Assembly: GCF_004522215.1 (NCBI RefSeq)
Contig: NZ_SDLR01000003.1
Location: 620,001-684,000 of the forward strand
DNA: 64,000 bases
From: Ammoniphilus sp. YIM 78166
GTDB lineage: Bacteria; Bacillota; Bacilli; Aneurinibacillales; RAOX-1
Direction of reading: 5' to 3'
Below the pieces are notes generated by a model. That model made no database searches. It saw nothing but the letters and a program-made list of their open reading frames with translations, and had not been told where the DNA came from. Below, in pieces: positions 44,968 through 54,683 of this stretch. Position numbers and translations under genes: made by a program. Each line of letters begins with the position of its first letter. Positions within the stretch are counted from its first letter, which is position 1.

Positions 44968-46755
44968 TTACACCGCTACAAACTTCCCTTGCTTAATAAT
45001 CCTCTGAGCAATTTCCCTCTTCACAGGAACTAGATTTATAGGTTGAAAACGAACAAGCTTCTTGAGGATGGAAAGTTGGGTCATGAGCATATCCCCTTCG
45101 GAAATAGCAGATAAAGTCACCTTGGCATTGTATTCGAGTTTTGCGAAGGCCTCATGTATATAGACTGAAGTCATAAGTATCGGGTGCTGTACTTTTTCTG
45201 TCCCATGCTTTAACATCGTTTTCTTTGTCCGCAGAAGGGCACTCTCCATAGCAAAAATTTCAATGATCATGTCTGCTAGGCCTTCTAAAATCTCCTGCTG
45301 GGCTTCAAGCTGTTGTTGATAATGCATAACGGCAGAACCGCCCACCATCAGAAAGATCTTTTTCGCACTTTCCACCATAGCCGTTTCTTTAGCTAAGGCT
45401 TCTTCTTCATCTATGAAAGGTGGGATATACGAAATCAACTCTTGCTGCAAATCTTTTGTCATGGCAAAGAGAGGAAGCTCCCCTTTCATAGCCTTCCTTA
45501 TTAAGGTGGCAGGGATAAGCAGTCGATTGATTTCATTCGTTCCTTCAAAGATACGGTTAATTCTGGAATCCCGGTAAATCCTTTCTATCTTATAATCTTG
45601 AGTGAAGCCATATCCCCCGTGAATCTGCACACCTTCATCCGCAACATAATCTAGGGCTTCCGACCCAAAAACCTTGTTAATCGAACACTCTAAAGCATAT
45701 TCCTCAATTGCCTTAGCTACTTTTTGGCTATAGTCATCAGCAGTCTTATCAAGGGTTTGCATAGCAGCATCAATAAGTCCTCCCGTACGATACACCATAC
45801 TTTCGGTTACATACGTACGGATGGCCATATCGGCAAGCTTCTTTTGGATGAGAGGAAACTCCACCAAGGCCTTATTGAACTGCTTACGTTCCTTTGCATA
45901 GGTCGTTGAGAGCTCAAGGGCCCATTTGCAGGCTCCTACACAGCCTGCCGCTAGTTTATAGCGACCGATGTTAAGAATATTGAATGCAATAACATGACCT
46001 TTTCCAATCTCCCCTAACAAGTTCTCAACGGGCACCTTGACATCCTCTAAAATCAGAGGACGTGTAGAAGAACCCTTGATTCCCATCTTCTTTTCTTCTG
46101 GTCCGGTAGATACTCCTGGAAAAGACCGTTCCACAATAAAAGCGCTGAATTGCAGCCCGTCGACTTTCGCATACACCACAAACACATCGGCAAAAGCCGC
46201 GTTGGTTATATACTGCTTCGTCCCATTTAGAACATAATACTTACCGTCCTCGCTTAAGACAGCCGTGGTCTTTGCTCCTAGGGCATCAGAGCCTGAGGAA
46301 GGTTCAGTAAGACAGTAAGCCGCTAGCTTTTCCCCTGTTGCAAGGGAAGGAAGGTACCGCTGCTTCTGTTCCTTCGAGCCAAAAAGCACAATAGGCAAGC
46401 TTCCAATTCCCACGTGCGCTCCGTGGCTGAGCGTAAAAGAAGATCCACGACTGAATTGTTCCGTAATTAGGGTAGCGCTTATTTTGTCTAAGTCACTGCC
46501 GCCATAGGGCTCTGGCACTTCCGCACCAAGAAGCCCTAGCTCCCCTGCTTGTTTTAAGAGACGGACAGTGACCGGAAAGTTTTGCTTTTCGATTTCCTCA
46601 TCATGTGGTTCGACTTCCCCTGCTATAAACTCCGAAGCCATGTTGGCAATCATCTTTTGCTCTTCTGAAAAGTCTTCTGAAGTAAATACATCCTCCGGAT
46701 TCGTTTCTTGTAAGATAAAGCTGCCGCCCCTATGAAGTTCGGTTTTTGAATTCAT
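44968..46755 (-). CDS. fadE: Acyl-CoA dehydrogenase FadE (YusJ type)
   Basis: FadE oxidises acyl-CoA to trans-2-enoyl-CoA with FAD. The 595-residue protein has FAD/substrate motifs YCLTEPSSGSDALGAKT (near residue 149), GLQFSAFIVERSFPGVS, and the catalytic-Glu region GVQIHGGYGFTQDYKIERIYRDSRI (near 375; core GGYGFTQDYKIER). A C-terminal helical extension of about 170 residues is typical of this subclass. It is the third gene of the fadN-fadA-fadE operon, 17 bases after fadA. Confidence 0.94.
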   Translation of the reverse strand: MNSKTELHRGGSFILQETNPEDVFTSEDFSEEQKMIANMASEFIAGEVEPHDEEIEKQNFPVTVRLLKQAGELGLLGAEVPEPYGGSDLDKISATLITEQFSRGSSFTLSHGAHVGIGSLPIVLFGSKEQKQRYLPSLATGEKLAAYCLTEPSSGSDALGAKTTAVLSEDGKYYVLNGTKQYITNAAFADVFVVYAKVDGLQFSAFIVERSFPGVSTGPEEKKMGIKGSSTRPLILEDVKVPVENLLGEIGKGHVIAFNILNIGRYKLAAGCVGACKWALELSTTYAKERKQFNKALVEFPLIQKKLADMAIRTYVTESMVYRTGGLIDAAMQTLDKTADDYSQKVAKAIEEYALECSINKVFGSEALDYVADEGVQIHGGYGFTQDYKIERIYRDSRINRIFEGTNEINRLLIPATLIRKAMKGELPLFAMTKDLQQELISYIPPFIDEEEALAKETAMVESAKKIFLMVGGSAVMHYQQQLEAQQEILEGLADMIIEIFAMESALLRTKKTMLKHGTEKVQHPILMTSVYIHEAFAKLEYNAKVTLSAISEGDMLMTQLSILKKLVRFQPINLVPVKREIAQRIIKQGKFVAV

Positions 46756-46771
46756 TCCTTATCTCCTCCTT

Positions 46772-47959
46772 TTAAGGTAGAAATTCAAATACGCCCGCTG
46801 CTCCCATCCCACCACCTATGCACATGCTTACCATACCGAAGCGGCTTTTCCTTCTTTTCGCTTCATGGATCAAGGTAACGGTAAGTTTGGTTCCCGTGCA
46901 TCCTAAAGGATGACCTAAGGCAATCGCTCCTCCATTCACATTTACCTTTCCTTCATCGATTCCTAAATGCCGAATTACATACTTGCACTGTGAAGCAAAG
47001 GCCTCATTGATTTCAAAGAGATCCACCTGCTCGAGGGTAATCCCTGCTTTTTGCAACGCTTTGGGAATGGCTACCACTGGGCCAATCCCCATAACATCCG
47101 GATCTACCCCACCTAAGGCAAAAGAGCGAAAGATAGCTAAAGGCTTTAATCCCATTTGATCCGCTTTTTCTCTTGACATGACGACTACTGCAGCTGCCCC
47201 GTCGCTCGTCTGTGAGGCATTCCCAGCCGTTACCGTCCCCTGGACATGAAAGACAGGTTTAAGCTTTGCTAGCGTTTCAATCGTCGTATCCGGGCGAACT
47301 CCTTCATCCTGTTCAAAGAGTAGCTCCGCTTCCTGCTTTCTTCCGTTCTCATCCAGCCAACGTCTTTTGACTTGGACGGGAACAATCTCCTCTTTGAACT
47401 TTCCTTCAGAAAGGGCAATAGCCGCTTTTCGATGGCTTTCTACAGCAAAGGCATCCTGCTCCTCCCGAGTGACCTCGAATCTCCGGGCTACCATTTCTGC
47501 GGTATGCCCCATAGACATGTAGATATCAGGTCGATGCTCCACTAAATAAGGGTTAGGTAGTGGCCTATAGCCCTCCATCGGAATGTGGCTCATGCTTTCC
47601 ACTCCACCGGCTACAATCACAGCGGCTGAGCCGCACATGATTCTCTCAGCGGCAACGGCGATCGATTGAAGGCCTGAGGAGCAGAATCGGTTGATCGTAA
47701 AGCCAGGTACGGAATTGGGCAAGCCGGCACGGATGGCTACGATTCGTCCGAGATTTAATCCTTGCTCTCCTTCTGGCATGGCGCATCCAATGATGACGTC
47801 TTCAATGTCCTCCGTTTGGAGTCCATGAGCTCTCTTAATACTTTCTGCGACTACTAAACCGCCCAGATCCTCGGGACGCACCTGACGAAGGGTTCCTTTT
47901 CCAGCTTTTCCAACGGGGGTTCGAACTCCCGCAACAATGACGGCTTCTTGTAGTTTCAT
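46772..47959 (-). CDS. fadA: Acetyl-CoA acyltransferase (thiolase) FadA
   Basis: The thiolytic step of beta-oxidation. The 395-residue thiolase has the active-site Cys in [13 protein letters not shown] (near residue 93), the second signature [20 protein letters not shown] (near 346) with the catalytic His, and the third Cys/Gly motif [14 protein letters not shown]. It sits 11 bases from fadN and 17 bases from fadE. Confidence 0.95.
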   Translation of the reverse strand: MKLQEAVIVAGVRTPVGKAGKGTLRQVRPEDLGGLVVAESIKRAHGLQTEDIEDVIIGCAMPEGEQGLNLGRIVAIRAGLPNSVPGFTINRFCSSGLQSIAVAAERIMCGSAAVIVAGGVESMSHIPMEGYRPLPNPYLVEHRPDIYMSMGHTAEMVARRFEVTREEQDAFAVESHRKAAIALSEGKFKEEIVPVQVKRRWLDENGRKQEAELLFEQDEGVRPDTTIETLAKLKPVFHVQGTVTAGNASQTSDGAAAVVVMSREKADQMGLKPLAIFRSFALGGVDPDVMGIGPVVAIPKALQKAGITLEQVDLFEINEAFASQCKYVIRHLGIDEGKVNVNGGAIALGHPLGCTGTKLTVTLIHEAKRRKSRFGMVSMCIGGGMGAAGVFEFLP

Positions 47960-47969
47960 CCTATCCCTC

Positions 47970-50330
47970 CTAATTTCGCAAAGGCTTACCTTTGACCAGC
48001 ATATGATGCATGCGAGCTTGACTCTTGGGTTCGCCGCAAAGACTTAAGAATGCCTCTCTTTCAAGATCAAGTAGGTAAGCTTCGGATACTTTCGAATTGG
48101 CAGGAAGGTTGCCGCCGGAAAGAACATGAGCAAGGGTTCGGGCAATCTTGGCATCGTGTTCACTAATATAACCACTCATTTTCATTTGATAAACACCGAG
48201 TTTCATGACAGCTAAACCTGGTTCACCTACCACCCGAATTGACTTGGAAGCAGGTGGTTGATAGCTCGCGGCAGAAAGAGCTAGGACACGCTGCTTCGCC
48301 TCGTATAGGAGATAATCTTGATTAATAGAGATCGAATCATAGGATCGCAAATATTGGAGCTCCTTTGCTTCCTCTCCGCTTGTGGAAACTTTGGCCATAG
48401 CGATCGTCTCGAATACCCGATTGACGTAAGGCTGAAGATCCACCTTCCCATCGATGTCCAAGCTAGTCGTCATCCGCCAAAGCATCTCTTTGGTCCCCGC
48501 ACCCCCAGGAATAAGACCTACCCCTACTTCGACTAGTCCCATATACGTTTCGGCAGAAGCCACCACGTGTGAGCTAGGCAGACATAGCTCAACCCCTCCT
48601 CCCAGCGTCATGCCATAAGGAGCAGCTACGACCGGTTTTTCCGAATATTTCATCGCCATAGAAAGAGTTTGGAAATCTCGAACCATTTGCTCGATTTCAA
48701 ACCAGTTTTGATCCTGGGCTTCCATCAGCAGCATCATCAAGTTGGCCCCAACACAAAAGTTTTTGGCTTGACTCCCAATAACCATGCCACGGTAATTTTT
48801 TTTCACTTCCTCAAGAGCCCAACGGGTCATCTGAATCATATCAGGTCCAATGGCTTGGTTAGGAGAGTGGAACTCCAGGCAGGCCACATCATCCCCTAGA
48901 TCAAGAAGAGTTGCCCCCGCATTTTTTTTAATGATCCTTCCTTGTTCTTTTAAGGCGGTCAAGGACAGTCTTTTTTCGGATTGCGGAATTTCTTTTTCTT
49001 GTCCGTAGAAGTTCAAATAGTAGGTAGTACTCTTAATCTTTTGGTAAAAGGAGGTTTTTCCTTGGGCTAAAATCTCTTTTATCCATGGCGGTATGACATC
49101 CCCTTCTTCTTCCATTCTAGCTATGGATTTTTGTAGTCCAATCGCATCCCAGACTTCAAACGGCCCCAGCTCCCAGTTGAATCCCCACTTCATCGCCTGA
49201 TCGATGTCGTAGAGAGAATCTGAGATTTCGGGTACCTTTAGGGCTGAATAAAGTAAAGTATTTTTTAATACATCCCACACAAACAAACTGCCAGGATCTT
49301 TACCGTAAGCCATGAGCTGCAGCTTCTCTTGCAAGCTCTTGGCTCTTTTACTTGCTTCTAGGCTAGGGAAGCTTCCGTTCTGGATCGCCACATACTGACG
49401 GGTTTCTGGATCCATTTGAAGGATTTCCTTTCCTCCCGCACTCTTCACCTTTCTATAGAATCCCTGTCTGTTCTTATCTCCAAGATAGCCGTTTGCCACC
49501 ATGAAGTGCAGAAGCTCAGGAACTTTAAACTTTTCTTTCTCCGTTTCACTGGACACCTGTTGATTTACATTATCAGCAACATGGATAAAGATGTCTAAAC
49601 CGACCATATCCAAAGTTCTAAAAGTCGCACTCTTGGGTCTCCCTATAGCAAGCCCCGTTAATGCATCCACGTCGGCTACAGAAAGCCCATGATGTTTCAT
49701 AGAAGATAACGTGGTCAGCAAACCGTATACCCCGATACGATTGGCAATAAAATTGGGGGTATCTTTAGCCAGCACCACCCCTTTTCCAAGCACCCTCTCA
49801 GAAAAATGTATCATGTAGGATAATATTTCTGGGTCAGTGTCAGCCGTCGGGATAACTTCCAGTAACTTCATATATCGCGGCGGATTAAAGAAATGCGTCC
49901 CTAGGAAATGCTTACGGAAATTTTCCGAACGCCCCTCCACCATTCTTTGGATGGAAATCCCAGAAGTGTTGCTGCTTACAATGGTCCCTGGCTTCCAGTA
50001 TCCCTCAACCTGCTGGAGCAGCTGCTGTTTAAGGGATAGCTTCTCGGTGATAGCTTCAATGATCCAATCGGCCGTTCCTGCCAGATGCAAATCATCTTCG
50101 ATATTACCAGGGGTGATTCGATCGAGGGACTCACGCGTATAAACCGGACTCGGCTTTTGCTTGAGCAAATTTTGCTTCGCAGCCTCCGCTAACTGATTAC
50201 GATTGGGCTTTTCTTTTAACACAATATCTAGCAAATGAACCTGGATCCCTACATTGGCCAGATGAGCAGCGATTCCGGCACCCATCACCCCGGACCCAAT
50301 AACAACAGCTTTGCGAATTCTCTTTTCCAA
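47970..50330 (-). CDS. fadN: Bifunctional 3-hydroxyacyl-CoA dehydrogenase/enoyl-CoA hydratase FadN
   Basis: The 786-residue protein carries the NAD-binding [19 protein letters not shown] at its N-terminus, the dehydrogenase catalytic [14 protein letters not shown], and C-terminal crotonase/enoyl-CoA hydratase elements ([41 protein letters not shown] with the catalytic Glu). It is the first gene of the fad operon. The TTG start follows AGGGGG. A 12-bp palindrome CTATCTAGATAG (50341-50352) overlaps that ribosome site and may be an operator. Confidence 0.95.
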   Translation of the reverse strand: MEKRIRKAVVIGSGVMGAGIAAHLANVGIQVHLLDIVLKEKPNRNQLAEAAKQNLLKQKPSPVYTRESLDRITPGNIEDDLHLAGTADWIIEAITEKLSLKQQLLQQVEGYWKPGTIVSSNTSGISIQRMVEGRSENFRKHFLGTHFFNPPRYMKLLEVIPTADTDPEILSYMIHFSERVLGKGVVLAKDTPNFIANRIGVYGLLTTLSSMKHHGLSVADVDALTGLAIGRPKSATFRTLDMVGLDIFIHVADNVNQQVSSETEKEKFKVPELLHFMVANGYLGDKNRQGFYRKVKSAGGKEILQMDPETRQYVAIQNGSFPSLEASKRAKSLQEKLQLMAYGKDPGSLFVWDVLKNTLLYSALKVPEISDSLYDIDQAMKWGFNWELGPFEVWDAIGLQKSIARMEEEGDVIPPWIKEILAQGKTSFYQKIKSTTYYLNFYGQEKEIPQSEKRLSLTALKEQGRIIKKNAGATLLDLGDDVACLEFHSPNQAIGPDMIQMTRWALEEVKKNYRGMVIGSQAKNFCVGANLMMLLMEAQDQNWFEIEQMVRDFQTLSMAMKYSEKPVVAAPYGMTLGGGVELCLPSSHVVASAETYMGLVEVGVGLIPGGAGTKEMLWRMTTSLDIDGKVDLQPYVNRVFETIAMAKVSTSGEEAKELQYLRSYDSISINQDYLLYEAKQRVLALSAASYQPPASKSIRVVGEPGLAVMKLGVYQMKMSGYISEHDAKIARTLAHVLSGGNLPANSKVSEAYLLDLEREAFLSLCGEPKSQARMHHMLVKGKPLRN

Positions 50331-50460
50331 GCGAATCCCCCTATCTAGATAGAATGCATCGTTCGGTCAACATATGATGAAAAAAGCCCTTCTATACATA
50401 TATAGTAAGGAATCGTAATAATATTAGGAGGTTTTGCACTTCTTTTTATTCCAGACAAAG

Positions 50461-50486
50461 AAAAAAAGCCTGGCATGATGCCAGGC
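50461..50486 (-). terminator. Terminator downstream of tRNA-Arg
   Basis: GCCTGGCAT / ATGCCAGGC stem with TTTTTTT on the minus strand. Confidence 0.85.
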
Positions 50487-50551
50487 AATTAGGAGGAGAA
50501 ACAAAAGGATGTTAAGTTATTTTCTCCTAAAAAAAAAATCTTATGTAAAAA

Positions 50552-50581
50552 GCAGGAATTTCCTTAAGGAGATCCCTGCTG
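50552..50581. repeat. Hairpin between tRNA-Arg and its terminator
   Basis: AGCAGG pairs with CCTGCT around an inner TCCTTAAGGA-like palindrome. No function assigned. Confidence 0.4.
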
Positions 50582-50610
50582 TAGATGCAGTTTCTATGTG
50601 TTATGAAGGG

Positions 50611-50687
50611 TGGCGTCCCAGGAGAGATTCGAACTCCCGACACACGGCTTAGAAGGCCGTTGCTCTATCCTGCTGAGCTACTGGGAC
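50611..50687 (-). tRNA. tRNA-Arg (UCU anticodon), CCA encoded
   Basis: The minus strand folds as a cloverleaf: acceptor GTCCCAG/CTGGGAC, D-loop AGCTCAGCAGGATAGAGC, anticodon stem ACGGC with TTCTAAG in the loop (anticodon TCT), T-arm GGAGTTCGAATCTCC, and an encoded CCA. It reads AGA codons. Confidence 0.96.
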
Positions 50688-50722
50688 AACAATCACTATT
50701 TTAATCACTCTGGACAGAGTTG

Positions 50723-51286
50723 TCAAGCCGGCTTCTCACCAAAAAGTTGAGTTACCGTATGTCTTAAGTCCTCAAAGATAAATAGCTTTTTTTCTTGGTC
50801 AGAGAGCCCCTGGCATAGGCTATCTACAAGTCCTTGATAATACCAGGCTTGTTTTTCTCGTCCTCTTTTAAAGGCTTCCCATACTCTTTCGCCTAGTACG
50901 CGCTGCTCTTCTAGTATCGAAAGACTATTATGAAGCTTATCAGCTCCTGCAACAAGCTTTACCTCTAGTGGGGCATCCTTGAGAAATTCGATTGTGTGTT
51001 GTTTTCGGTCTTCCCATGATAAGGATTTATCAGGTTCAGAGCACCCTTTCACAATGTCCGCAATCTGCTCACCGAATTCTTCTCTAATCTCATCGAGTGT
51101 CCATTCTGTATCTTCTACCACATCATGAAGAATTCCCGCAGCGACGAGCTCTTCTTTGCAACCGGCCTTCATGAGGATAATCCCCACCATTAAAGGATGA
51201 GAAACATACGGAATGCCTGAACATTTGCGAAGCTGCTGATCATGGGCTTGAGTAGCCACCTCAATCGCTTTCTCAATAATCTTCAT
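50723..51286 (-). CDS. HD-domain hydrolase, MESH1-like (ppGpp hydrolase type)
   Basis: The 187-residue protein has the RelA/SpoT-type HD domain alone: HDQQLRKCSGIPYVSHPLMV (residues 16-35; core GIPYVSHP), AAGILHDVVEDTEW (HD near residue 53) and GADKLHN (near 115). No synthetase or TGS domain is present, so it resembles small alarmone hydrolases. That function is inference; related HD proteins can have other nucleotide substrates. It starts 36 bases past the tRNA on the same strand. Confidence 0.85.
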   Translation of the reverse strand: MKIIEKAIEVATQAHDQQLRKCSGIPYVSHPLMVGIILMKAGCKEELVAAGILHDVVEDTEWTLDEIREEFGEQIADIVKGCSEPDKSLSWEDRKQHTIEFLKDAPLEVKLVAGADKLHNSLSILEEQRVLGERVWEAFKRGREKQAWYYQGLVDSLCQGLSDQEKKLFIFEDLRHTVTQLFGEKPA

Positions 51287-51374
51287 CTTGCCCCTCCCCT
51301 CCCGGCCTTCGGGAGTTTTCCATCTTTTTTCCTATATTTATAATGGACGATCTAAAAGTATACGCAAATTTTCG

Positions 51375-52040
51375 TTAAAGTTCCCAGTTTACTGGATCCC
51401 CCCCCCACTTCCTAAGAATCGCGTTCGCCTTCGAGAAAGGACGACTACCGAGAAAACCTCGACTCGCGGATAAGGGACTTGGATGGGCTGACATGAGAAT
51501 AGCATGATGGGGAGCAGTGATCAGCTTTGCTTTGGCTTGAGCCGGCTTTCCCCAAAGAATAAAGATAATGGGGTCCTGCCGATCATTCAGAAGCGAAATG
51601 ATCGTATCTGTAAATGTTTCCCAGCCCTTTCCTTTATGGGAGTGAGCCTCTCCCGCTCGAACCGTTAGAACGGTATTTAAGAGGAGGACTCCTTGCCTAG
51701 CCCACTCTTCAAGAGAACCTTGACGCGGGTATGGACAGCCTAAGTCAGTAGTGAGCTCTTTGAAGATGTTCTTTAATGATGGCGGTAAGGGGGTTCCAGC
51801 TTTTACGGAAAAACTTAAGCCATGGGCTTGTCCTTCCCCGTGATAAGGATCTTGTCCTAGTATAACAACCTTCGTATTTTGATAGCCCGTGTAGTGGAGT
51901 GCGTTAAAAATGTCGGAGCAAGGCGGATAAACGGTATGACTCTGATACTCTTGGGTTACGAATTGCTCTAACTGTAAATAATAAGGTTGATTGAACTCTT
52001 TGTGCAGCAAAGATGCCCAATCATTGTAAAACCTGTCCAT
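51375..52040 (-). CDS. ung: Uracil-DNA glycosylase (family 1)
   Basis: Ung removes uracil from DNA. Motif A is [21 protein letters not shown] (near residue 62; the Asp of GQDPYHG activates water), and motif B is [13 protein letters not shown] (near 182). Length 221 is usual. The start at 52040 is preceded by GGAGGGA 9 bases upstream; a GTG six codons earlier overlaps this site and is not preferred. Confidence 0.97.
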   Translation of the reverse strand: MDRFYNDWASLLHKEFNQPYYLQLEQFVTQEYQSHTVYPPCSDIFNALHYTGYQNTKVVILGQDPYHGEGQAHGLSFSVKAGTPLPPSLKNIFKELTTDLGCPYPRQGSLEEWARQGVLLLNTVLTVRAGEAHSHKGKGWETFTDTIISLLNDRQDPIIFILWGKPAQAKAKLITAPHHAILMSAHPSPLSASRGFLGSRPFSKANAILRKWGGDPVNWEL

Positions 52041-52114
52041 AATGTCTGCTCCCTCCACGTAGTAAATCTTTCTCTATTATAGGGTTAAAATCGAAGCAAT
52101 GGAGGTGAAATTTG

Positions 52115-52267
52115 ATGGATAAGCCTAACCAAGGCAATGAGCTTGAAACCATTACGATTTCCGTCCCGCCTATAGAACTAGGACCTGAGGATATTCCTCC
52201 ACCCAGTAAAAAAATCAAGCCGCCAAGTATCGAAGAAAACACCCAGAACATTGATTACGGCGCTTAA
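52115..52267 (+). CDS. 50-residue proline-rich hypothetical protein
   Basis: MDKPNQGNELETITISVPP ... DIPPPSKKIKPPSIEEN: hydrophilic and rich in Pro, Glu and Lys. GGAGGTGAAA lies 5 bases before the ATG. Not recognised. Confidence 0.6.
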   Translation: MDKPNQGNELETITISVPPIELGPEDIPPPSKKIKPPSIEENTQNIDYGA

Positions 52268-52304
52268 ACATCCGACTTTTGAAACAGCCTTTTTCCTAAA
52301 ACAC

Positions 52305-52334
52305 TTGCAAAACATGTCGAAATTAAGCTATAAT
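52305..52334 (+). promoter_or_regulatory. Strong sigma-A promoter of a candidate small RNA
   Basis: TTGCAA (52305-52310), 18-base spacer, TATAAT (52329-52334). Nothing with a good ribosome site follows before the terminator at 52400. Confidence 0.65.
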
Positions 52335-52340
52335 TGTCGA

Positions 52341-52429
52341 TGAGGTAAATGCATGTACTTTAGTTCATGAATGATTTTATATACCTCTCCTCACTTCTTG
52401 CCATCCTTTTTTAGGATGGCATTTTTTTT
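52341..52429 (+). ncRNA. Candidate small RNA of about 89 nt
   Basis: Bounded by a strong promoter (52305-52334) and a canonical terminator (GCCATCC / GGATGGC, then eight Ts, 52400-52429). It contains a C-rich single-stranded run CCTCTCCTCACTTC (52384-52397) that could pair with Shine-Dalgarno sequences, and GAGGTA (52342-) that could pair with TACCTC (52383-). A 15-residue hydrophobic frame (MNDFIYLSSLLAILF, 52368-52415) is present but has no ribosome site. Confidence 0.55.
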
Positions 52430-52433
52430 GAAC

Positions 52434-52462
52434 AAAAAAGACGGAGTATCACTACTCCATCA
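52434..52462 (-). terminator. Terminator of deoD
   Basis: On the minus strand GGAGTA pairs with TACTCC, then TCTTTTTTG follows. Confidence 0.75.
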
Positions 52463-52464
52463 GG

Positions 52465-53169
52465 TTAACGAATAGCAGTATCTAGAGCTACTTCAATCAT
52501 TTGATTAAAAGTGGTCTGTCTTTCCTCTGAAGTGGTTTCTTCTCCTGTAAGAATATGATCGCTGACGGTAAGAATGGATAATGCCTGTGCGTTAAATTTC
52601 GCTGCAAGGGTGTATAGCGCCGAGGTTTCCATTTCGATGGCCAGGATTCCAAAGTCTGTGTATTTCTTTACATTGTCTTTTTCCTCATTGTAAAACGTAT
52701 CACTAGTAAAGACATTTCCCACGTGAAGAGAAAGACCCTTTTGCTCAGCTGCATCATAAGCACTTTTCAGTAAGGTAAAGTTGGCAGTAGGCGCATAGTC
52801 AATTCCTTTGAAACGGATACGGTTAAAGGCTGAGTCTGTGGAAGCACTCATAGCTAGGATTACGTCTCTGACTCTGACGTCCTTCTGGATAGCTCCGCAT
52901 GTTCCGACACGAATCAGTTTTTTCACGCCATAACTCTCCATCAATTCATGAATATAGATCGATATGGAGGGAATGCCCATCCCAGTTCCTTGAACCGAGA
53001 CCCGATTTCCTTTATACGTCCCAGTATATCCATACATCCCTCGAACTTCGTTATAACACACTGCGTTTTCAAGAAAATTTTCCGCGATATATTTTGCCCT
53101 TAGAGGGTCTCCCGGCAATAATATCGCTTCTGCAATTTCGTTTGGTTTAGCACCGATATGTACACTCAT
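52465..53169 (-). CDS. deoD: Purine-nucleoside phosphorylase DeoD
   Basis: DeoD splits purine (deoxy)nucleosides with phosphate in salvage. The 234-residue protein has the hexameric-PNP pattern: [26 protein letters not shown] at the N-terminus, [14 protein letters not shown] near residue 63, [12 protein letters not shown] near 87, and the purine-binding [11 protein letters not shown] near 180. The start at 53169 has an AAAGGAGATAAA ribosome site; the longer frame begins on this site itself. Confidence 0.95.
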   Translation of the reverse strand: MSVHIGAKPNEIAEAILLPGDPLRAKYIAENFLENAVCYNEVRGMYGYTGTYKGNRVSVQGTGMGIPSISIYIHELMESYGVKKLIRVGTCGAIQKDVRVRDVILAMSASTDSAFNRIRFKGIDYAPTANFTLLKSAYDAAEQKGLSLHVGNVFTSDTFYNEEKDNVKKYTDFGILAIEMETSALYTLAAKFNAQALSILTVSDHILTGEETTSEERQTTFNQMIEVALDTAIR

Positions 53170-53231
53170 CTGTTTTATCTCCTTTTGCAACTAGTCATCC
53201 AACTTGCTGTATATTTTATCCTTTTTAGCAC

Positions 53232-53263
53232 AAAAAAACGAGCCCTAGAACTGTTCTAGAGCT
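53232..53263 (-). terminator. Terminator of the CxxC gene
   Basis: On the minus strand AGCTCTAGAA pairs with TTCTAGGGCT, then CGTTTTTTTG. Confidence 0.75.
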
Positions 53264-53282
53264 TTAAATTTCAGAACTAGTC

Positions 53283-53420
53283 TTATCCTTTTATGGACTG
53301 CAGCCACTCGGTGTAGCAATCATGACAAAGAAGTTCGTTTTGTTCGTCATTCCCTTTGTAAAAGGTAACCAAGTGTGCTTTCTCTGTTTCATGGTCACAA
53401 TGAAAACATTGATAAGCCAT
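53283..53420 (-). CDS. 45-residue zinc-ribbon-like CxxC protein
   Basis: MAYQCFHCDHETEKAHLV ... NELLCHDCYTEWLQSIKG. Two CxxC pairs (residues 5/8 and 35/38) suggest a zinc ribbon. GGGAGGTG lies 7 bases before the ATG, and a terminator follows. Not part of a recognised family; one of several small CxxC proteins in the window. Confidence 0.7.
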   Translation of the reverse strand: MAYQCFHCDHETEKAHLVTFYKGNDEQNELLCHDCYTEWLQSIKG

Positions 53421-53571
53421 AAGAAACACCTCCCTAGATTATGTCCTGCATAGGTAGTTTTTCCAAATAAAAAAAGCTCTCTCCAGTAAATTTCTCCAAT
53501 TAGCCATTAGCCGTTCCTCTCCGGCATGTACTTGAATAAGCTGTAGTAGCCTTGGTATAAGGAGGGTTGAC

Positions 53572-54282
53572 ATGCCTATTGTTGTTTTAGATCCAGGTCA
53601 TGGGGGAAGAGACTCCGGTGCCCAAGGGAATGGTCTGGTTGAAAAGCACCTTGCTCTAGAAATTGCAATCAAGACAAGGGATATATTGGTGAAGCAATTT
53701 GAAGTGGTTGTTCATATGACAAGGACAGATGACACCTTCATTTCTTTATCCGAAAGAGCACAAATGGCCAACCGTCTAAATGCCGATTATTTTGTTTCCT
53801 TTCATCATAATGCGGCAGGTGGGTCCGGCTTTGAGAGCTATGTTTATATTGGAACACGCAATCAGCGGACGGGTCAGCTGCAGAATATCGTACACGATCG
53901 GATTATGGAGTTCCTTCGCCCTTTAGGCATACGTGATCGGGGGAAGAAAGAAGCCAATTTCGCTGTTTTGCGGGAAACCAGCATGCCAGCCATCCTGCTT
54001 GAAAACCTATTTGTGGATAACGCGGGCGATGCCGCCCACTTGCAGCGGGAATCTTTTCGAACGGATTTGGCCAATGCAACAGCTAAAGGAATTGCTTCCG
54101 CCTTAGGGCTAATAGATCGCTTTCCTCCCACCGCTCCGGATTGGAAAAGAGAAGCAATTGATTGGCTTTATCAAGAAGGACTTCTTACGCACGAGGATTG
54201 GAAAAAATCAATCGAAAATCCTCTTCCTTTATGGGCAGAAGCAGTTGTTCTGCGCAGGCTTTTTGATAAGCTCAATAAATAA
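53572..54282 (+). CDS. N-acetylmuramoyl-L-alanine amidase (Amidase_3)
   Basis: This zinc amidase cuts between MurNAc and the stem peptide. The 236-residue protein has VVLDPGHGGRDSGA at its N-terminus (zinc His9), EKHLALEIA with the zinc Glu, SFHHNAA with the second His, and the catalytic Glu in AILLENLFVDN. There is no signal peptide, so it may act after lysis or in the forespore. The C-terminal tail (WKREAIDWLYQEGLLTHEDW) resembles an SLH-like or N-acetylmuramyl binding segment found on phage-like amidases. Confidence 0.9.
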   Translation: MPIVVLDPGHGGRDSGAQGNGLVEKHLALEIAIKTRDILVKQFEVVVHMTRTDDTFISLSERAQMANRLNADYFVSFHHNAAGGSGFESYVYIGTRNQRTGQLQNIVHDRIMEFLRPLGIRDRGKKEANFAVLRETSMPAILLENLFVDNAGDAAHLQRESFRTDLANATAKGIASALGLIDRFPPTAPDWKREAIDWLYQEGLLTHEDWKKSIENPLPLWAEAVVLRRLFDKLNK

Positions 54283-54327
54283 GAGAAAGGTCAATCCCCA
54301 AAATTAGGATTGGCCTTTCTCTTTTTT
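54282..54327 (+). terminator. Terminator after the amidase gene
   Basis: GAGAAAGGTCAATCC pairs with GGATTGGCCTTTCTC, followed by TTTTTT. Confidence 0.9.
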
Positions 54328-54410
54328 ACGTTGCAAAATCGCATAATTGTGAGGAGAGATGAAAAAATAGTGTTGTGTCCACCGATTAATAGCCCAAGGA
54401 GGAAATAACC

Positions 54411-54590
54411 ATGAAAGAAAAAAACCTTATACCACCAGCGATGGAGGATATAGGAGAAGTTAAGGAAATGACGGGGCAACCACACAGGGCAGGCAATGAA
54501 CCACCTATGGTGGAAATTACTCGCCGGGAGCCATGGGAAACGACAGATGTCATGAGAGAATCAGAATTCCGAGAAGACTCTATTCTTTAG
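54411..54590 (+). CDS. 59-residue hydrophilic hypothetical protein
   Basis: A charged, Glu/Pro/Met-rich protein (MKEKNLIPPAMEDIGEV ... REDSIL). CAAGGAGGAAA lies 6 bases before the ATG. Not recognised; similar in character to other mini-proteins of the window. Confidence 0.65.
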   Translation: MKEKNLIPPAMEDIGEVKEMTGQPHRAGNEPPMVEITRREPWETTDVMRESEFREDSIL

Positions 54591-54683
54591 AGTCTTTCTA
54601 AACTTCTTTGGATTGGCTTGCCAACTTTTCCAATATAAGATTAAATGAAGAGGACGAATTGGAATCTTCCAAAGGAGCCCCCC

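Noticed and set aside
50342..50370. TTGACC-N17-TAGATA promoter directly upstream of fadN
   Set aside because: The hexamers are good, but the -10 box overlaps the fadN ribosome site, so transcription would begin after it. The palindrome CTATCTAGATAG there is noted only in the fadN entry.
52368..52415. 15-residue hydrophobic peptide MNDFIYLSSLLAILF as a type I toxin
   Set aside because: No ribosome site precedes it, and its end lies within the terminator stem.
54645..54683. 13-codon N-terminal extension of the FUSC-family protein
   Set aside because: There is no ribosome site in front of it, while AAAGGAG precedes the internal ATG at 54684.
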